Assembly (NCBI GenBank): GCA_965215025.1
Contig: CBDCCV010000001.1
Span: forward strand, 2,378,121 to 2,442,120
Direction: 5' to 3'
DNA length: 64,000 nucleotides
Source: CBDCCV01 sp965215025
GTDB taxonomy: Bacteria > Bacteroidota > Rhodothermia > Rhodothermales > Salinibacteraceae
Shown here: positions 15,896 through 23,660 of the stretch, in pieces
Position numbering within the stretch: the stretch's first letter is position 1
How the letters are laid out: every line of letters starts with the position of its first letter
Position numbers and translations under genes: made by a program
The notes under the pieces: model-generated
Seen by the model: the letters and a program-made list of their open reading frames with translations, nothing else
What the model was told of the DNA's origin: nothing
Database searches by the model: none

Positions 15896-15905
15896 TATCT
15901 TACGG
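15896..15905 (+). promoter_or_regulatory. Candidate -7 promoter element before rfbA
   Basis: TATCTTACGG lies 41 bases before the rfbA ATG. It resembles the Bacteroidota -7 box (TAnnTTTG) and similar strings before hpt, ctaB and the 56771 gene. No clear -33 TTG was found at the right distance, so the call is tentative. Confidence 0.3.
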
Positions 15906-15946
15906 CCCGCTTTGTTTCCGCCCGCTTCCCCTTCCGCACGTTTCCG

Positions 15947-16831
15947 ATGAAAGGCATCATCCTGGCCGGCGGCGAAGGCACACGCCTGCGCCCGGCTACG
16001 GCCGTCGTAAGCAAGCAGCTTCTGCCCGTTTACGACAAGCCGATGATCTACTACCCGCTCTCCGTCCTGATGCTGGCCGGGATCCGGGACGTGCTCCTCA
16101 TCTCTACCCCGCGCGACCTGCCGCTCTACCAGCAGCTTCTGGGCGACGGCGCGCGCTGGGGCCTGGCCCTCAGCTACGCCGAGCAGCCGCGCCCGGAGGG
16201 CCTCGCGCAGGCCTTCCTCATCGGCGAGCGCTTTATCGGCGGGGGGCGGGTGTGCCTTATCCTGGGCGACAACGTCTTCTACGGGCAGGGCTTCACGTCC
16301 ATGCTGCGCCGCGCCGCCGCGCAGGAAGAGGGCGCCACCGTGTTCGGCTACTACGTCAAGCACCCGGAGCGCTACGGCGTCGTCGCCTTCGATGCCGAAG
16401 GCGCTCCGGCGGACATCGTTGAGAAGCCGGCGCATCCGCCCTCGCACTACGCCGTCACCGGGCTGTACTTCTACGACGCGCGCGTGGTGGACTTCGCGCG
16501 CGCGCTCAGGCCCTCGGCGCGCGGCGAGCTGGAGATCACCGATCTCAACCGGCGCTACCTCTCAGCCGGCGCGCTGCGGGTGGAAAAGATGGGGCGCGGC
16601 ATCGCCTGGCTCGACACGGGCACGCACGGCTCGCTCTTGCAGGCCTCCAACTTTATCCGCACCATCGAGGAGCGGCAGGGCCTCAAGATCGCCTGCCTGG
16701 AAGAGATCGCCTACCGCCAGGGGTGGATCGATGCCGAGGCGCTCGAAAAGCTGGCGCGCCCGCTCGAAAAAAGCGGCTACGGCGCCTACCTGCTCGGCCT
16801 CCTCCGCCCCGACGCGGCCCGATCCGCCTGA
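15947..16831 (+). CDS. rfbA: Glucose-1-phosphate thymidylyltransferase (294 aa)
   Basis: Catalyses dTTP + glucose-1-phosphate to dTDP-glucose, the first step of dTDP-L-rhamnose synthesis, in the cytoplasm. MKGIILAGGEGTRLRPAT is the nucleotide-binding signature G-x-G-T-R-x-x-P, followed by SKQLLPVYDKPMIYYPL. ILGDNVFYGQGF holds the metal-binding Asp, and WLDTGTHGSLLQAS is the C-terminal family signature. The length equals the RmlA norm of about 290. The ATG at 15947 is exactly at the conserved N-terminus. rfbC follows after three bases. rfbB and rfbD are not in the window, so the pathway must be completed elsewhere. The two genes probably supply sugar to surface polysaccharide, possibly together with the locus at 1-6205. 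Confidence 0.96.
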   Translation: MKGIILAGGEGTRLRPATAVVSKQLLPVYDKPMIYYPLSVLMLAGIRDVLLISTPRDLPLYQQLLGDGARWGLALSYAEQPRPEGLAQAFLIGERFIGGGRVCLILGDNVFYGQGFTSMLRRAAAQEEGATVFGYYVKHPERYGVVAFDAEGAPADIVEKPAHPPSHYAVTGLYFYDARVVDFARALRPSARGELEITDLNRRYLSAGALRVEKMGRGIAWLDTGTHGSLLQASNFIRTIEERQGLKIACLEEIAYRQGWIDAEALEKLARPLEKSGYGAYLLGLLRPDAARSA

Positions 16832-16834
16832 GCC

Positions 16835-17386
16835 ATGACCGTCTCCGAAACGGCGCTGCCGGGCGTGCTGCTCATCGCGCCCACGCGCTACCGCGACGCG
16901 CGGGGCGCCTTTGAAGAAACCTGGCACCGCGCCCGCTACACCAGCGAGGCTGGGCTGCCGGGCGATCTCGTGCAGGACAACGTCTCTCTTTCCAAACAGG
17001 GCGTGCTCCGTGGGTTGCACTTCCAGCACCCGGCGGGGCAGGGCAAGCTCCTCTCCGTTTTGCAGGGGGCCGTGTACGACGTGGTGGTGGACGTGCGCCG
17101 GGGGGCGTCCACCTTCGGCCGGTGGATGGGGATGACGCTCTCGCGGGCGGACGGGCGGCAGCTGTACGTGCCCGAAGGGTTCGCGCACGGCTTCGTGGTC
17201 ACGAGCCGGGCGGCGCTTTTCCACTACAAGTGCACGGCGTTCTACGCGCCGGAGCACGAGCGCTCCATCCGCTGGGACGACCCCGACCTCGGCATCGACT
17301 GGCCGGTGGCGGCGCCGGTGCTCTCGCAGAAGGACGCGGCGGCGCCCCGCCTGCGCGATCTCCCGCCCGAGGCGTTGCCGAAGTAA
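16835..17386 (+). CDS. rfbC: dTDP-4-dehydrorhamnose 3,5-epimerase (183 aa)
   Basis: Epimerises dTDP-4-keto-6-deoxyglucose at C3 and C5 in rhamnose synthesis. The cupin fold is clear from GVLRGLHFQHPAGQGKLLSV, which contains the catalytic His, and YVPEGFAHGFVVTS. FHYKCTAFYAPEHERSIRWDDP matches the RmlC substrate-binding and Tyr region. The length of 183 is typical. The start lies three bases after the rfbA stop, so the pair is translationally close and surely co-transcribed. The downstream neighbour is on the opposite strand. Confidence 0.96.
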   Translation: MTVSETALPGVLLIAPTRYRDARGAFEETWHRARYTSEAGLPGDLVQDNVSLSKQGVLRGLHFQHPAGQGKLLSVLQGAVYDVVVDVRRGASTFGRWMGMTLSRADGRQLYVPEGFAHGFVVTSRAALFHYKCTAFYAPEHERSIRWDDPDLGIDWPVAAPVLSQKDAAAPRLRDLPPEALPK

Positions 17387-17428
17387 GCTGCTCAGACGGC
17401 GCCCAGGAGGGCCGCCCGAAACCGTGGT

Positions 17429-17938
17429 TCAGCGCGTATCCTCCTCGTCGGCGTTGGCCGTGCTGAGGGGGAGGACGTGGAGGTACTCGACCACGTACAT
17501 GGCGTCAGGCGCGTAGAAGGGCCGGTCCTCCAGATGAGGCGCGTTGGCCGCGAGCACGACTTCGATGGCGCTGTTCTTGGCGTTGTACTCGACCTGCTCT
17601 GAGGCGTCCCAGACGCTGATGTCTAAGGGGCTGCCGGGCAGGAGGCCGTCAGGCGCCTCGGTCATCGGGTCGTCGCCCCAGGCGGTCAAGGCCACGTTCT
17701 CGCCGTTCCAGACCACGCGCCCGGCGCATCGGCCTGAAGAGTCCATCACCGCGATCTCATCGCCCACGTCCAGGCGTTCGTCCCCGATGCGCGGGTCCGC
17801 TGAGGCAGGGATGACGAGCGTGGCGTTGGCCCCGGTACGCTCGGCGCAGGCGGTAAAATGCGGCTGCGCGCAGAGCGGCGCCACGGACCACGTCCCGGCG
17901 AGCAACAGGCAGACGACTATGGAGGACACAGTGCGCAC
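17429..17938 (-). CDS. Secreted protein of unknown function (169 aa)
   Basis: A GTG start at 17938 opens a signal peptide (VVCLLLAGTWSVAPLCAQP). The mature region contains VGDEIAVMDSSGRCAGRVVW and WDASEQVEYNA. This beta-rich pattern resembles a module found repeatedly in surface or secreted proteins of Bacteroidota-like bacteria, in which a protein property is described as G-D-E-I-A-V. I do not recognise a characterised function. Two Cys (in TACAERT and RCAG) may form a disulfide. The gene follows a PAS protein on the same strand by 12 bases, so the two may be co-transcribed. Confidence 0.7.
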   Translation of the reverse strand: MRTVSSIVVCLLLAGTWSVAPLCAQPHFTACAERTGANATLVIPASADPRIGDERLDVGDEIAVMDSSGRCAGRVVWNGENVALTAWGDDPMTEAPDGLLPGSPLDISVWDASEQVEYNAKNSAIEVVLAANAPHLEDRPFYAPDAMYVVEYLHVLPLSTANADEEDTR

Positions 17939-17950
17939 AGAAGAGGCCAG

Positions 17951-18385
17951 CTAAAGCGCGGAGAGCGGTTCAAGGAAAAGCGCGGTCACAGTACGCTGCT
18001 GGTACAAAAAGCGGGCCGCAGTGACGCTGAACCAACGCCAGCGGCTTCTTTGGACGAAGAGACGGACCAGAAACGAGGCGGAACCGGACGGCTCGCGGTG
18101 CAGGCGCTCGAGCGCGCGTACGGTTTCGCGCAGGTCCTCGCGGTACACGAGAGAGAACAGATGCCGCCGCGCCAGCGAAGCCGAAGAAAACGCGCTAAAG
18201 GCGGCGCGGGCCACCGGATTGAGATAGCAGAGCGTGCAGTCCTCGTCGATGATGAGCACGGCGGCACGCCCGCTCAGGGCCAGGCGTTGGAACCGGCGCC
18301 GGTCCGCCAGGAGGTACAGGTCGAAGGTCTCACGCAGGGCGGTGTCCGAAACATCCGGCGCGGGCGTGTCAAAGCGTTGGTTCAT
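17951..18385 (-). CDS. PAS-domain protein (144 aa)
   Basis: A small cytoplasmic protein made of little more than one PAS fold. AAVLIIDEDCTLCYLNPVAR is the typical PAS opening (I-x-x-x-G/D-x-I-x-x-x-N), followed by helical ARRHLFSLVYREDLRETV and a beta-rich end. No kinase, cyclase or DNA-binding domain is attached, so its partner is unknown. ATG 18385 is preferred; an upstream in-frame ATG at 18415 would add ten residues. A single Cys in DEDCTLCY could matter for ligand or redox sensing, but this is speculation. The gene ends 12 bases before the start of the secreted protein gene. Confidence 0.7.
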   Translation of the reverse strand: MNQRFDTPAPDVSDTALRETFDLYLLADRRRFQRLALSGRAAVLIIDEDCTLCYLNPVARAAFSAFSSASLARRHLFSLVYREDLRETVRALERLHREPSGSASFLVRLFVQRSRWRWFSVTAARFLYQQRTVTALFLEPLSAL

Positions 18386-18680
18386 GGTACGTTGTGATAG
18401 CGGATAAAGATGCACATCGAGGCGCCGCCGCCCGTGCTGCGCGCGGGAGAACCTTGCTGCCGTTTCATCTATTGTAAGCGGTGGTGCGGCGCGCTATCGT
18501 ATCCGTTGAACGAGACTGGCTTGCGCGAGAAGGCCGACGGTGGTTCCACTACTGGAGCGCGCCGAGGGGTACAAACGGCGCACTGCTCAAGCACAGGCGT
18601 GCGGCTACGCGGTCTGCCCTCGCGTCGTTTTTGTGCCGCCAGTAGCCTCGACGCCTACTTTTCCTATCCGCTCCACAGGT

Positions 18681-19556
18681 ATGCAAACCACCACCCTCGG
18701 CCCCACCGATCTCCGCGTCAGCGTCATAGGCATGGGCGCGATGTGGCTCTCACTCGAAGGGCGCCCGTCCAGGGAGGACGCCATCGCCGTCGTCCACGCC
18801 GCGCTCGACAGCGGCGTCACGCTGCTCGACACGGCCGATTCCTACTGCCGCGACGAGGGCGACAAGCACCACAACGAGCACCTCCTCCGCGAAGCGCTCA
18901 ACGCGTACGACGGCAGCGTGGAGGACGTAGTCGTCGCCACCAAGGGCGGCCTCATGCGCCCCCACGGGCGGTGGACGCGCAACGGCCAGCCGGAGCATCT
19001 GCGCCAGACCATCCGCGAGAGCCACGCGGCCCTCGGCGGCGAGCGGCCCATCGCGCTCTGGCAGCACCACGCCCCAGACGACGATGTGCCCGTCGAGGAC
19101 TCGCTCCAGCCCGTCAAGGAAGCTGTCCAGGAAGGGCTGATTCGCCAGGTGGGTGTCTCGAACTACACCGTGGACGAGATCGAGCGCGCACGCGAGGTGG
19201 TCGAGGTCGTCAGCGTGCAGAACCAGTACAGCCCCTGGCACCGCCGCCCTGAAAAGAGCGGCGTCCTCGACTACTGCGAACGCGAGGGGCTGACGTTCCT
19301 GCCGTACAGTCCGCTCGGCGGCGGCGAGCGCTCCAAGCGCCTCGGCAGCTACGACGGCCTCGCCGCGTTGGCCCAGGAGAAGGGCGTCTCGGCGCAGCAG
19401 CTCGTCCTGGCATGGCTCCGGCAGCAATCGCCGTGCGTGGTGCCCATCCCCGGCGCCTCGCGCCCGGAGAGCATCCGCGACTCCGCTCAGGCCGCCGACC
19501 TCTCGCTGAGCGAGGACGAGGCCCGCCGCCTCGACAACGCCTTGAACGCCCTCTGA
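18681..19556 (+). CDS. Aldo/keto reductase (291 aa)
   Basis: An NADPH-dependent (beta/alpha)8 reductase of carbonyl compounds. LLDTADSYC holds the catalytic Asp and Tyr of the tetrad, VVVATKGG the Lys, and LWQHHAPDDDVPVED the His. IRQVGVSNYTVDEIE and VVPIPGASRPESIRDS are the usual substrate and cofactor segments of YdhF/YajO-like members. ATG 18681 gives MQTTTLGPTDLRVSVIG, the standard N-terminus; the open frame extends further upstream but is not protein-like. The 295-base upstream gap holds the start regions of this gene and of the divergent PAS gene, and nothing else recognised. The physiological substrate is unknown. Confidence 0.92.
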   Translation: MQTTTLGPTDLRVSVIGMGAMWLSLEGRPSREDAIAVVHAALDSGVTLLDTADSYCRDEGDKHHNEHLLREALNAYDGSVEDVVVATKGGLMRPHGRWTRNGQPEHLRQTIRESHAALGGERPIALWQHHAPDDDVPVEDSLQPVKEAVQEGLIRQVGVSNYTVDEIERAREVVEVVSVQNQYSPWHRRPEKSGVLDYCEREGLTFLPYSPLGGGERSKRLGSYDGLAALAQEKGVSAQQLVLAWLRQQSPCVVPIPGASRPESIRDSAQAADLSLSEDEARRLDNALNAL

Positions 19557-19580
19557 CGAACTTCCGTGCTTTTTCTGGCC

Positions 19581-20171
19581 ATGCCCGAGGCGCCGCCCAA
19601 CTCGGTTCATCCGCTCAGCCGTGTGGCGTGGCGCGCTTGGCTCACCGAGCACCATGCGCGCGAAGAGGGCGTCTGGCTCATCCGCTACAAAAAAGCCGTG
19701 GGCAAACCAATGGTCGGCTACGACGAAGCCGTCGAAGAGGCCCTCTGTTTCGGATGGATCGACAGCCTGCCGCGCAAACTGGACGACGAGCGGGCGATGC
19801 TTTACTTCGCCCCGCGTAAGCCCGGCAGCAGCTGGAGCCGCCCGAACAAAGAGCGCGCTGAGCGGATGGCGGCGGCGGGGCAGATGATGCCTGCCGGCCA
19901 AACCAAAGTGGACGCCGCCAAAGCCGACGGCTCGTGGAGCGCCCTCGACGACGTAGAAAACCTCGTCGTCCCGGACGACCTTGCGGCGGCTTTCGAGCGA
20001 TACCCCGAGGCGGCGAAGCACTGGGAGGCGTTCCCCCGCTCGGTCAAGCGCGGCATCCTCGAATGGATTCAGACGGCGAAGCGCCCCACCACGCGCGAAA
20101 AACGCATCGAGGAAACCGCTCGCCTCGCGCAAGAGAACGAGCGCGCCAACCAGTGGCCGCTCAAGAAGTAA
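19581..20171 (+). CDS. YdeI/OmpD-associated family protein (196 aa)
   Basis: Matches the bacteriocin-protection YdeI family: LSRVAWRAWLTEHHAREEGVW, VGYDEAVEEALCFGWIDSLP and YFAPRKPGSSWSRPNKERAE are its core blocks. The C-terminus EWIQTAKRPTTREKRIEETA is also conserved. Family members are linked to cationic-peptide and cell-envelope stress in some bacteria, but the biochemical role is not established. ATG 19581 is used; an in-frame GTG at 19566 is possible. The gene follows the aldo/keto reductase by 24 bases and precedes a TetR regulator by 40 bases. Confidence 0.88.
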   Translation: MPEAPPNSVHPLSRVAWRAWLTEHHAREEGVWLIRYKKAVGKPMVGYDEAVEEALCFGWIDSLPRKLDDERAMLYFAPRKPGSSWSRPNKERAERMAAAGQMMPAGQTKVDAAKADGSWSALDDVENLVVPDDLAAAFERYPEAAKHWEAFPRSVKRGILEWIQTAKRPTTREKRIEETARLAQENERANQWPLKK

Positions 20172-20211
20172 ACCGCCGCCTCATCCAATTCAGATTCCGT
20201 AACGCCCTCCG

Positions 20212-20802
20212 ATGAACGCCCCCTCCGATGCCGCCAGCGCGCACGTTCTTGACGAGGCGGAGCGGATGTTCCTCAAGCGCGGCTACGCCGGCACGCGCCT
20301 GCGCGACCTCGCCTCGGCGCTTGGCATGAAGCCGGCTTCACTCTACTATCACGCGCCTGGCGGCAAGGCAGAGCTGTGGCGGCGCGTGATGACGCGCGCG
20401 CTCGACCGGCACCGCGGCGGCCTGCGCGCCGCCGCCTCGGAGGCCGGGCCTGACCTCGAATCGCAGCTCATCGCCATGGCAGATTGGCTGCTTTCACAGC
20501 CGCCCGTGAACGTCGTCACCCTCGCTGCCTCAAACTTGCAAGCGGCGCCGGAAGAGGAAGCGCACGACACGGCCGAGCGGATGTACGAGGGGCTGATGGT
20601 GCCCCTCGCCGAGGCGTTCCGGGCAGCGCAGGAGCGGGGCGAGGTGCGCGGCCACCCTCACCCCGATCTCCTCGCTGGCGTGTTCGTGACAGCGATCAAC
20701 GGGCTGCTCCCCGTCGCCAGAGCGGGTTCGCTCCCGAAACCAAAGGAAGAGCTGGGCCGGGAAATCGTAGACGTGTTGCTCGATGGACTTCGGCCGCGCT
20801 AA
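20212..20802 (+). CDS. TetR/AcrR family transcriptional regulator (196 aa)
   Basis: The N-terminal helix-turn-helix is plain: AERMFLKRGYAGTRLRDLASALGMKPASLYYH, with the second helix and YYH signature of TetR proteins (residues 16-48). The C-terminal 130 residues form the all-helical ligand and dimer domain and include DDL-like Leu-rich segments. It lies just upstream of a TspO gene on the same strand. The 84-base gap contains a dyad (20828-20855) that may be its operator. Whether it acts on the neighbours or on the whole AKR-YdeI-TetR row is not shown. Confidence 0.9.
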   Translation: MNAPSDAASAHVLDEAERMFLKRGYAGTRLRDLASALGMKPASLYYHAPGGKAELWRRVMTRALDRHRGGLRAAASEAGPDLESQLIAMADWLLSQPPVNVVTLAASNLQAAPEEEAHDTAERMYEGLMVPLAEAFRAAQERGEVRGHPHPDLLAGVFVTAINGLLPVARAGSLPKPKEELGREIVDVLLDGLRPR

Positions 20803-20827
20803 TAGTTTGGGATGGGCGGGAACGGAG

Positions 20828-20855
20828 GTTGCCTAATTTATGTTAGGTTAGCAAC
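20828..20855 (+). promoter_or_regulatory. Possible TetR operator dyad upstream of tspO
   Basis: GTTGCCTAATTTATG followed by TTAGGTTAGCAAC: the inner arms CCTAA and TTAGG pair perfectly around TTTATG. The outer GTTGC/GCAAC arms pair with a four-base offset. It lies in an A/T-rich island between a TetR gene and tspO, 32 bases before the tspO ATG. Confidence 0.45.
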
Positions 20856-20886
20856 TCCATCCCCGTCCCTCTATCCCACTACGGTC

Positions 20887-21513
20887 ATGAACCTTCTCCA
20901 TCGGGCCACACCGTTGACAAAAGACCTTCAGCCGAAAAAGCGTTATCGGTGGTGGCACGCCGCTGCTGTCGGACTCGCTGCCAACGCCGTCAGCACGGCC
21001 CCGTTTGGCTACAACGGCGACGAGGCGTTCTACAACGACCTCAAGAAGCCGCCGGGATCGCCGCCGGACTGGGCGTTTGCCCCGGTTTGGGCATTCAACA
21101 ACGCCATCACGCTTTGGAGCAACCTCCGCGTGGCAAACCTCCCGGAGGGCACGCCGGGCCGGCGCGCGGCACTCTGCTTGGAAGGGGCGTCGTGGGGCTT
21201 ATTTGCCTCGTTCACCACGCTCTACTTTGGACTGAGAAGCCCCGTGCTCGGCGCGGCGAATACGGTGGCCGGTTTAGCAGCGACGGCTGCCAGCGTGGCG
21301 ATAACGGCGCGGCTTGACCACAAAGCGGCGTGGGCGCTCTCGCCCCGGCTCGCGTGGCTCGGCCTCGCCACGTACGTCTCCATCTGCGTCGCCCTGCGCA
21401 ACCGCGATGCTTTTATCGGCTGGGACCCGGACGCGAGAGGCGTCGGCGAAAAGCCGTTCTCGGGCGATCCGCCCGCTGAGCAGCATATCGAACCAGAAGC
21501 CGTCCAAGGGTGA
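20887..21513 (+). CDS. TspO/MBR-family membrane protein (208 aa)
   Basis: A tryptophan-rich sensory protein homologue. From ATG 20887 there are five hydrophobic segments, with PPGSPPDWAFAPVWAFNNAI as the conserved TspO loop (P-P-x-W-x-F-x-P-V-W). GLRSPVLGAANTVAGLAAT and KAAWALSPRLAWLGLATYVS are later helices. TspO proteins bind porphyrins and act in stress or tetrapyrrole control in the inner or outer membrane. The presence of hemH, hemF and heme A genes nearby is compatible, but they are not one operon. The C-terminus is acidic and soluble. An open frame from 20812 extends upstream but is not likely translated. Confidence 0.88.
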   Translation: MNLLHRATPLTKDLQPKKRYRWWHAAAVGLAANAVSTAPFGYNGDEAFYNDLKKPPGSPPDWAFAPVWAFNNAITLWSNLRVANLPEGTPGRRAALCLEGASWGLFASFTTLYFGLRSPVLGAANTVAGLAATAASVAITARLDHKAAWALSPRLAWLGLATYVSICVALRNRDAFIGWDPDARGVGEKPFSGDPPAEQHIEPEAVQG

Positions 21514-21596
21514 GAAGGCGCCGCTGAGGAGCCAAGCGGGGAAACCCACAGGCTCCTCGGTGGCGAGCAGGCGCTTCCAGCTAAGCGCTTCAGCGC

Positions 21597-22433
21597 TCAG
21601 TCGCCGAAGAGCGGCCAGCGCACGACGTAGACGGCCACGCCGATCATTGCTGCGGCGAAGACGGCGGTGACGAGGAGGCACACGCCCATCGGCGCGAAGG
21701 CGAGGGGCGCCTCGCCCGGCCAGTAGAGCGCCTGCCGGATGCCGCTCACGGCGTAGGAGACAGGGTTCATGGCCATGACCCAGCGCAGCGGCGCGGCGGC
21801 GCCCTCGGCCGGGAACGGCGCGCCGGAGAGGAACCACAGCGGCAAAAGGAACAGGTTCATCACCGCGTGGAAGCCGCGCGTGGACTCCATCCGCCAGGCC
21901 AGCGTAAAGCCCAGCGCCGTGAACGCAAGCCCCGTGAGGAAGCTGATGAAGAGCGCCAGCACTACGCCCGGCACGCTGTAGCTCAGCCCGATGAGCGGGA
22001 GCGCCAGAAGAAACAGAAACGCCTCGCCCGTTGCCAGAAGCGTCCCGCCGAGCGCGTTGCCAAAAACGAGCGCCGTGCGCGGCACCGGCGCCACGAGGAC
22101 GCCTTGCAGAAAGCCCGCCTTCCGCTCCTCGACAATGGAGATGGTTGAGAAGATGGCCGTAAAGAGCAGAATCATCACTACGATGCCGGGGAAGAGAAAC
22201 TCCATGTAGCCCAGGCCGGCGGCGGTGGAGATCTGAAACGACCCCTGGAAGCCGAGGCCGAGGAGGAGCCAAAACCCCAGCGGCTGCACGAGCGCGCCCA
22301 AAAGCCGGCTCCGGTCGCGCACGAACTTGACGATCTCGCGCCGGCACAGGGCCGAAACGGTTTGGAGCGTGCGGGCAGCCATGTTGCGGGAAAGGAGGAG
22401 TGAAGAAAGGGAGCGGGGCGCGTGTTGCGCCAT
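21597..22433 (-). CDS. ABC-2 type permease (278 aa)
   Basis: An integral membrane exporter subunit with about six helices. IVKFVRDRSRLLGALVQP near residues 34-51 begins the ABC2_membrane domain. FTAIFSTISIVEERKAGFLQ is the family loop before the third helix, and FLSGAPFPAEGAAAPLRWVM is the pattern before the last helices. It pairs with the ATPase at 22552-23538, transcribed just upstream in the same direction. The substrate is unknown; drug, lipid or heme-related export are all possible. ATG 22433 is used; an internal Met at residue 18 is an alternative start. Confidence 0.9.
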   Translation of the reverse strand: MAQHAPRSLSSLLLSRNMAARTLQTVSALCRREIVKFVRDRSRLLGALVQPLGFWLLLGLGFQGSFQISTAAGLGYMEFLFPGIVVMILLFTAIFSTISIVEERKAGFLQGVLVAPVPRTALVFGNALGGTLLATGEAFLFLLALPLIGLSYSVPGVVLALFISFLTGLAFTALGFTLAWRMESTRGFHAVMNLFLLPLWFLSGAPFPAEGAAAPLRWVMAMNPVSYAVSGIRQALYWPGEAPLAFAPMGVCLLVTAVFAAAMIGVAVYVVRWPLFGD

Positions 22434-22473
22434 CGGTCAAGGCACGTTCATCACCATTCGGGGTCCGGTGTAG

Positions 22474-22493
22474 GGGCTTGATGCATCAAGCCC
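22474..22493. repeat. Perfect 20-bp palindrome in the ABC operon gap
   Basis: GGGCTTGATG is followed directly by its reverse complement CATCAAGCCC, with GTAG preceding. The outer arm GTAGGGG resembles the outer arm of the palindrome at 30366-30393, which suggests one dispersed repeat family. It sits between the ATPase and permease genes, where it could act as an mRNA hairpin. Confidence 0.55.
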
Positions 22494-22551
22494 TCGCTCC
22501 GGTTCAACGAACCCAACCTCTGCCGAGCGAAAAAGAAACGGACCGAAGCAA

Positions 22552-23538
22552 TCACGCCTCGGCAGAGAGCGAGGCGGCTTCCTCAGCGGGGGCTTCGCCG
22601 TTAGAGGAAACGGCGTCCGGGCGGTGGCCGGTGCGGGCCATGAAGACGTCATCGAGCGTGGGGCGGCGCACGGTGGCGCTCTCCATCTGCGCGCCGAACG
22701 CCTCGTAGAGCGAGGCCAGGAGCGTGTGCGCCTCCGGGTGCGACACCTGCACGGCCCCGCCGACCGTCCGCGCCTCCACGCCAAACTGCGCGCCGATGCG
22801 GTCGGCCAGCGCTTCCGGCTCGGGCGTTTCGAGCCAGAGCGTCTCACCGCCGAGGGCGTCTTTGAGCGCGGCGGGCGTGCCCTCGGCTACGAGGCGGCCT
22901 CGGTCCAGGATGGCGAGCGCGTCGCACCGCTCGGCCTCTTCCATCAGGTGCGTGGCCACGACGAGAGCGGTCCCCTCGGCGCGGCGCAGGCGGCTGAGCG
23001 CTTGCCAAAACGTGCGGCGCGCGGTCGGGTCGAGGCCGGTCGTCGGCTCATCTAAAAGAAGAAGGACGGGGCGATGGAGGAGTCCGCGCGCAAGGTCGGC
23101 GCGGCGGCGCAATCCGCCGGAGAGCGTCTTGACGCGGTCGCCCGCGCGCTCAGCCATGCCGAAGTTTTCGAGGAGCGCGTCGATGCGCGCGTCGGCGGCG
23201 CGGCGGCCGAGGCCGTAGAAGGCGCCGTGGATGCGCAGGTTCTCGCGCACGGAGAGGCTTTCGTCCAGGGCCGGCTCCTGGAACACCATCCCCAGGCGCT
23301 CGCGCACGGCCGCCGGTTCGCGCACGGGGTCGAAGCCGAACACCTCGGCCGTGCCGCCGGTGGGCCGCATCAGCGTGGAGAGGATGCGGAAAAGCGTCGT
23401 CTTCCCGCTGCCGTTCGGCCCGAGGAGGCCGAAGAGCGACCCCGGCGCCACGGCAAAGCTCACCTCACGCAGCGCCACGTGCTCGCCGTAGCGGTGCGTG
23501 AGGCGGCTGATGCGGACGGCGGCGGGATCGGGCATCAC
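22552..23538 (-). CDS. ABC transporter ATPase, DrrA/NatA-type (328 aa)
   Basis: The nucleotide-binding subunit of an ABC-2 exporter. Walker A LLGPNGSGKTT is at residues 38-48, Q-loop MVFQEPALD near 85, signature LSGGLRRRADLARGLL near 139, Walker B LLLLDEPTTGLD near 158, and switch His in VVATHLMEEAE. The C-terminal domain (residues 230-328) with PTLDDVFMARTG matches the DrrA-like tail (DUF4162). The signature Gln is replaced by Leu (SGGLRRR), which is common in this subfamily. It is upstream of and co-directional with the permease at 21597-22433. The start at 23538 gives MMPDPAAVRISRLTHRYG. Confidence 0.93.
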   Translation of the reverse strand: MMPDPAAVRISRLTHRYGEHVALREVSFAVAPGSLFGLLGPNGSGKTTLFRILSTLMRPTGGTAEVFGFDPVREPAAVRERLGMVFQEPALDESLSVRENLRIHGAFYGLGRRAADARIDALLENFGMAERAGDRVKTLSGGLRRRADLARGLLHRPVLLLLDEPTTGLDPTARRTFWQALSRLRRAEGTALVVATHLMEEAERCDALAILDRGRLVAEGTPAALKDALGGETLWLETPEPEALADRIGAQFGVEARTVGGAVQVSHPEAHTLLASLYEAFGAQMESATVRRPTLDDVFMARTGHRPDAVSSNGEAPAEEAASLSAEA

Positions 23539-23588
23539 GGGCGAGAAAACGGGGGGCGGCTACGGATGAGGAGACGAACGATAGCTTG

Positions 23589-23607
23589 CCCCGCACTCGA
23601 TGCGGGG
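23589..23607. repeat. Short hairpin in a CGACGAC-rich spacer
   Basis: CCCCGCA and TGCGGGG form a perfect seven-base stem around CTCGA. The surrounding 23570-23662 is rich in GTCGTC/GACGAC and resembles the spacer at 54900-54955; both overlap the 3' end of a minus-strand gene. Confidence 0.35.
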
Positions 23608-23660
23608 ATGGACGAACGACGACGTCTTCGAAGCGGCTGTCCGGTCGTCGTCCGTCGTCG

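Noticed and set aside
18410..19252. 280-residue Arg/His-rich frame overlapping the aldo/keto reductase
   Set aside because: It is an alternate frame of the reductase gene with runs of Arg and Pro, typical of frame shadows in high-GC DNA.
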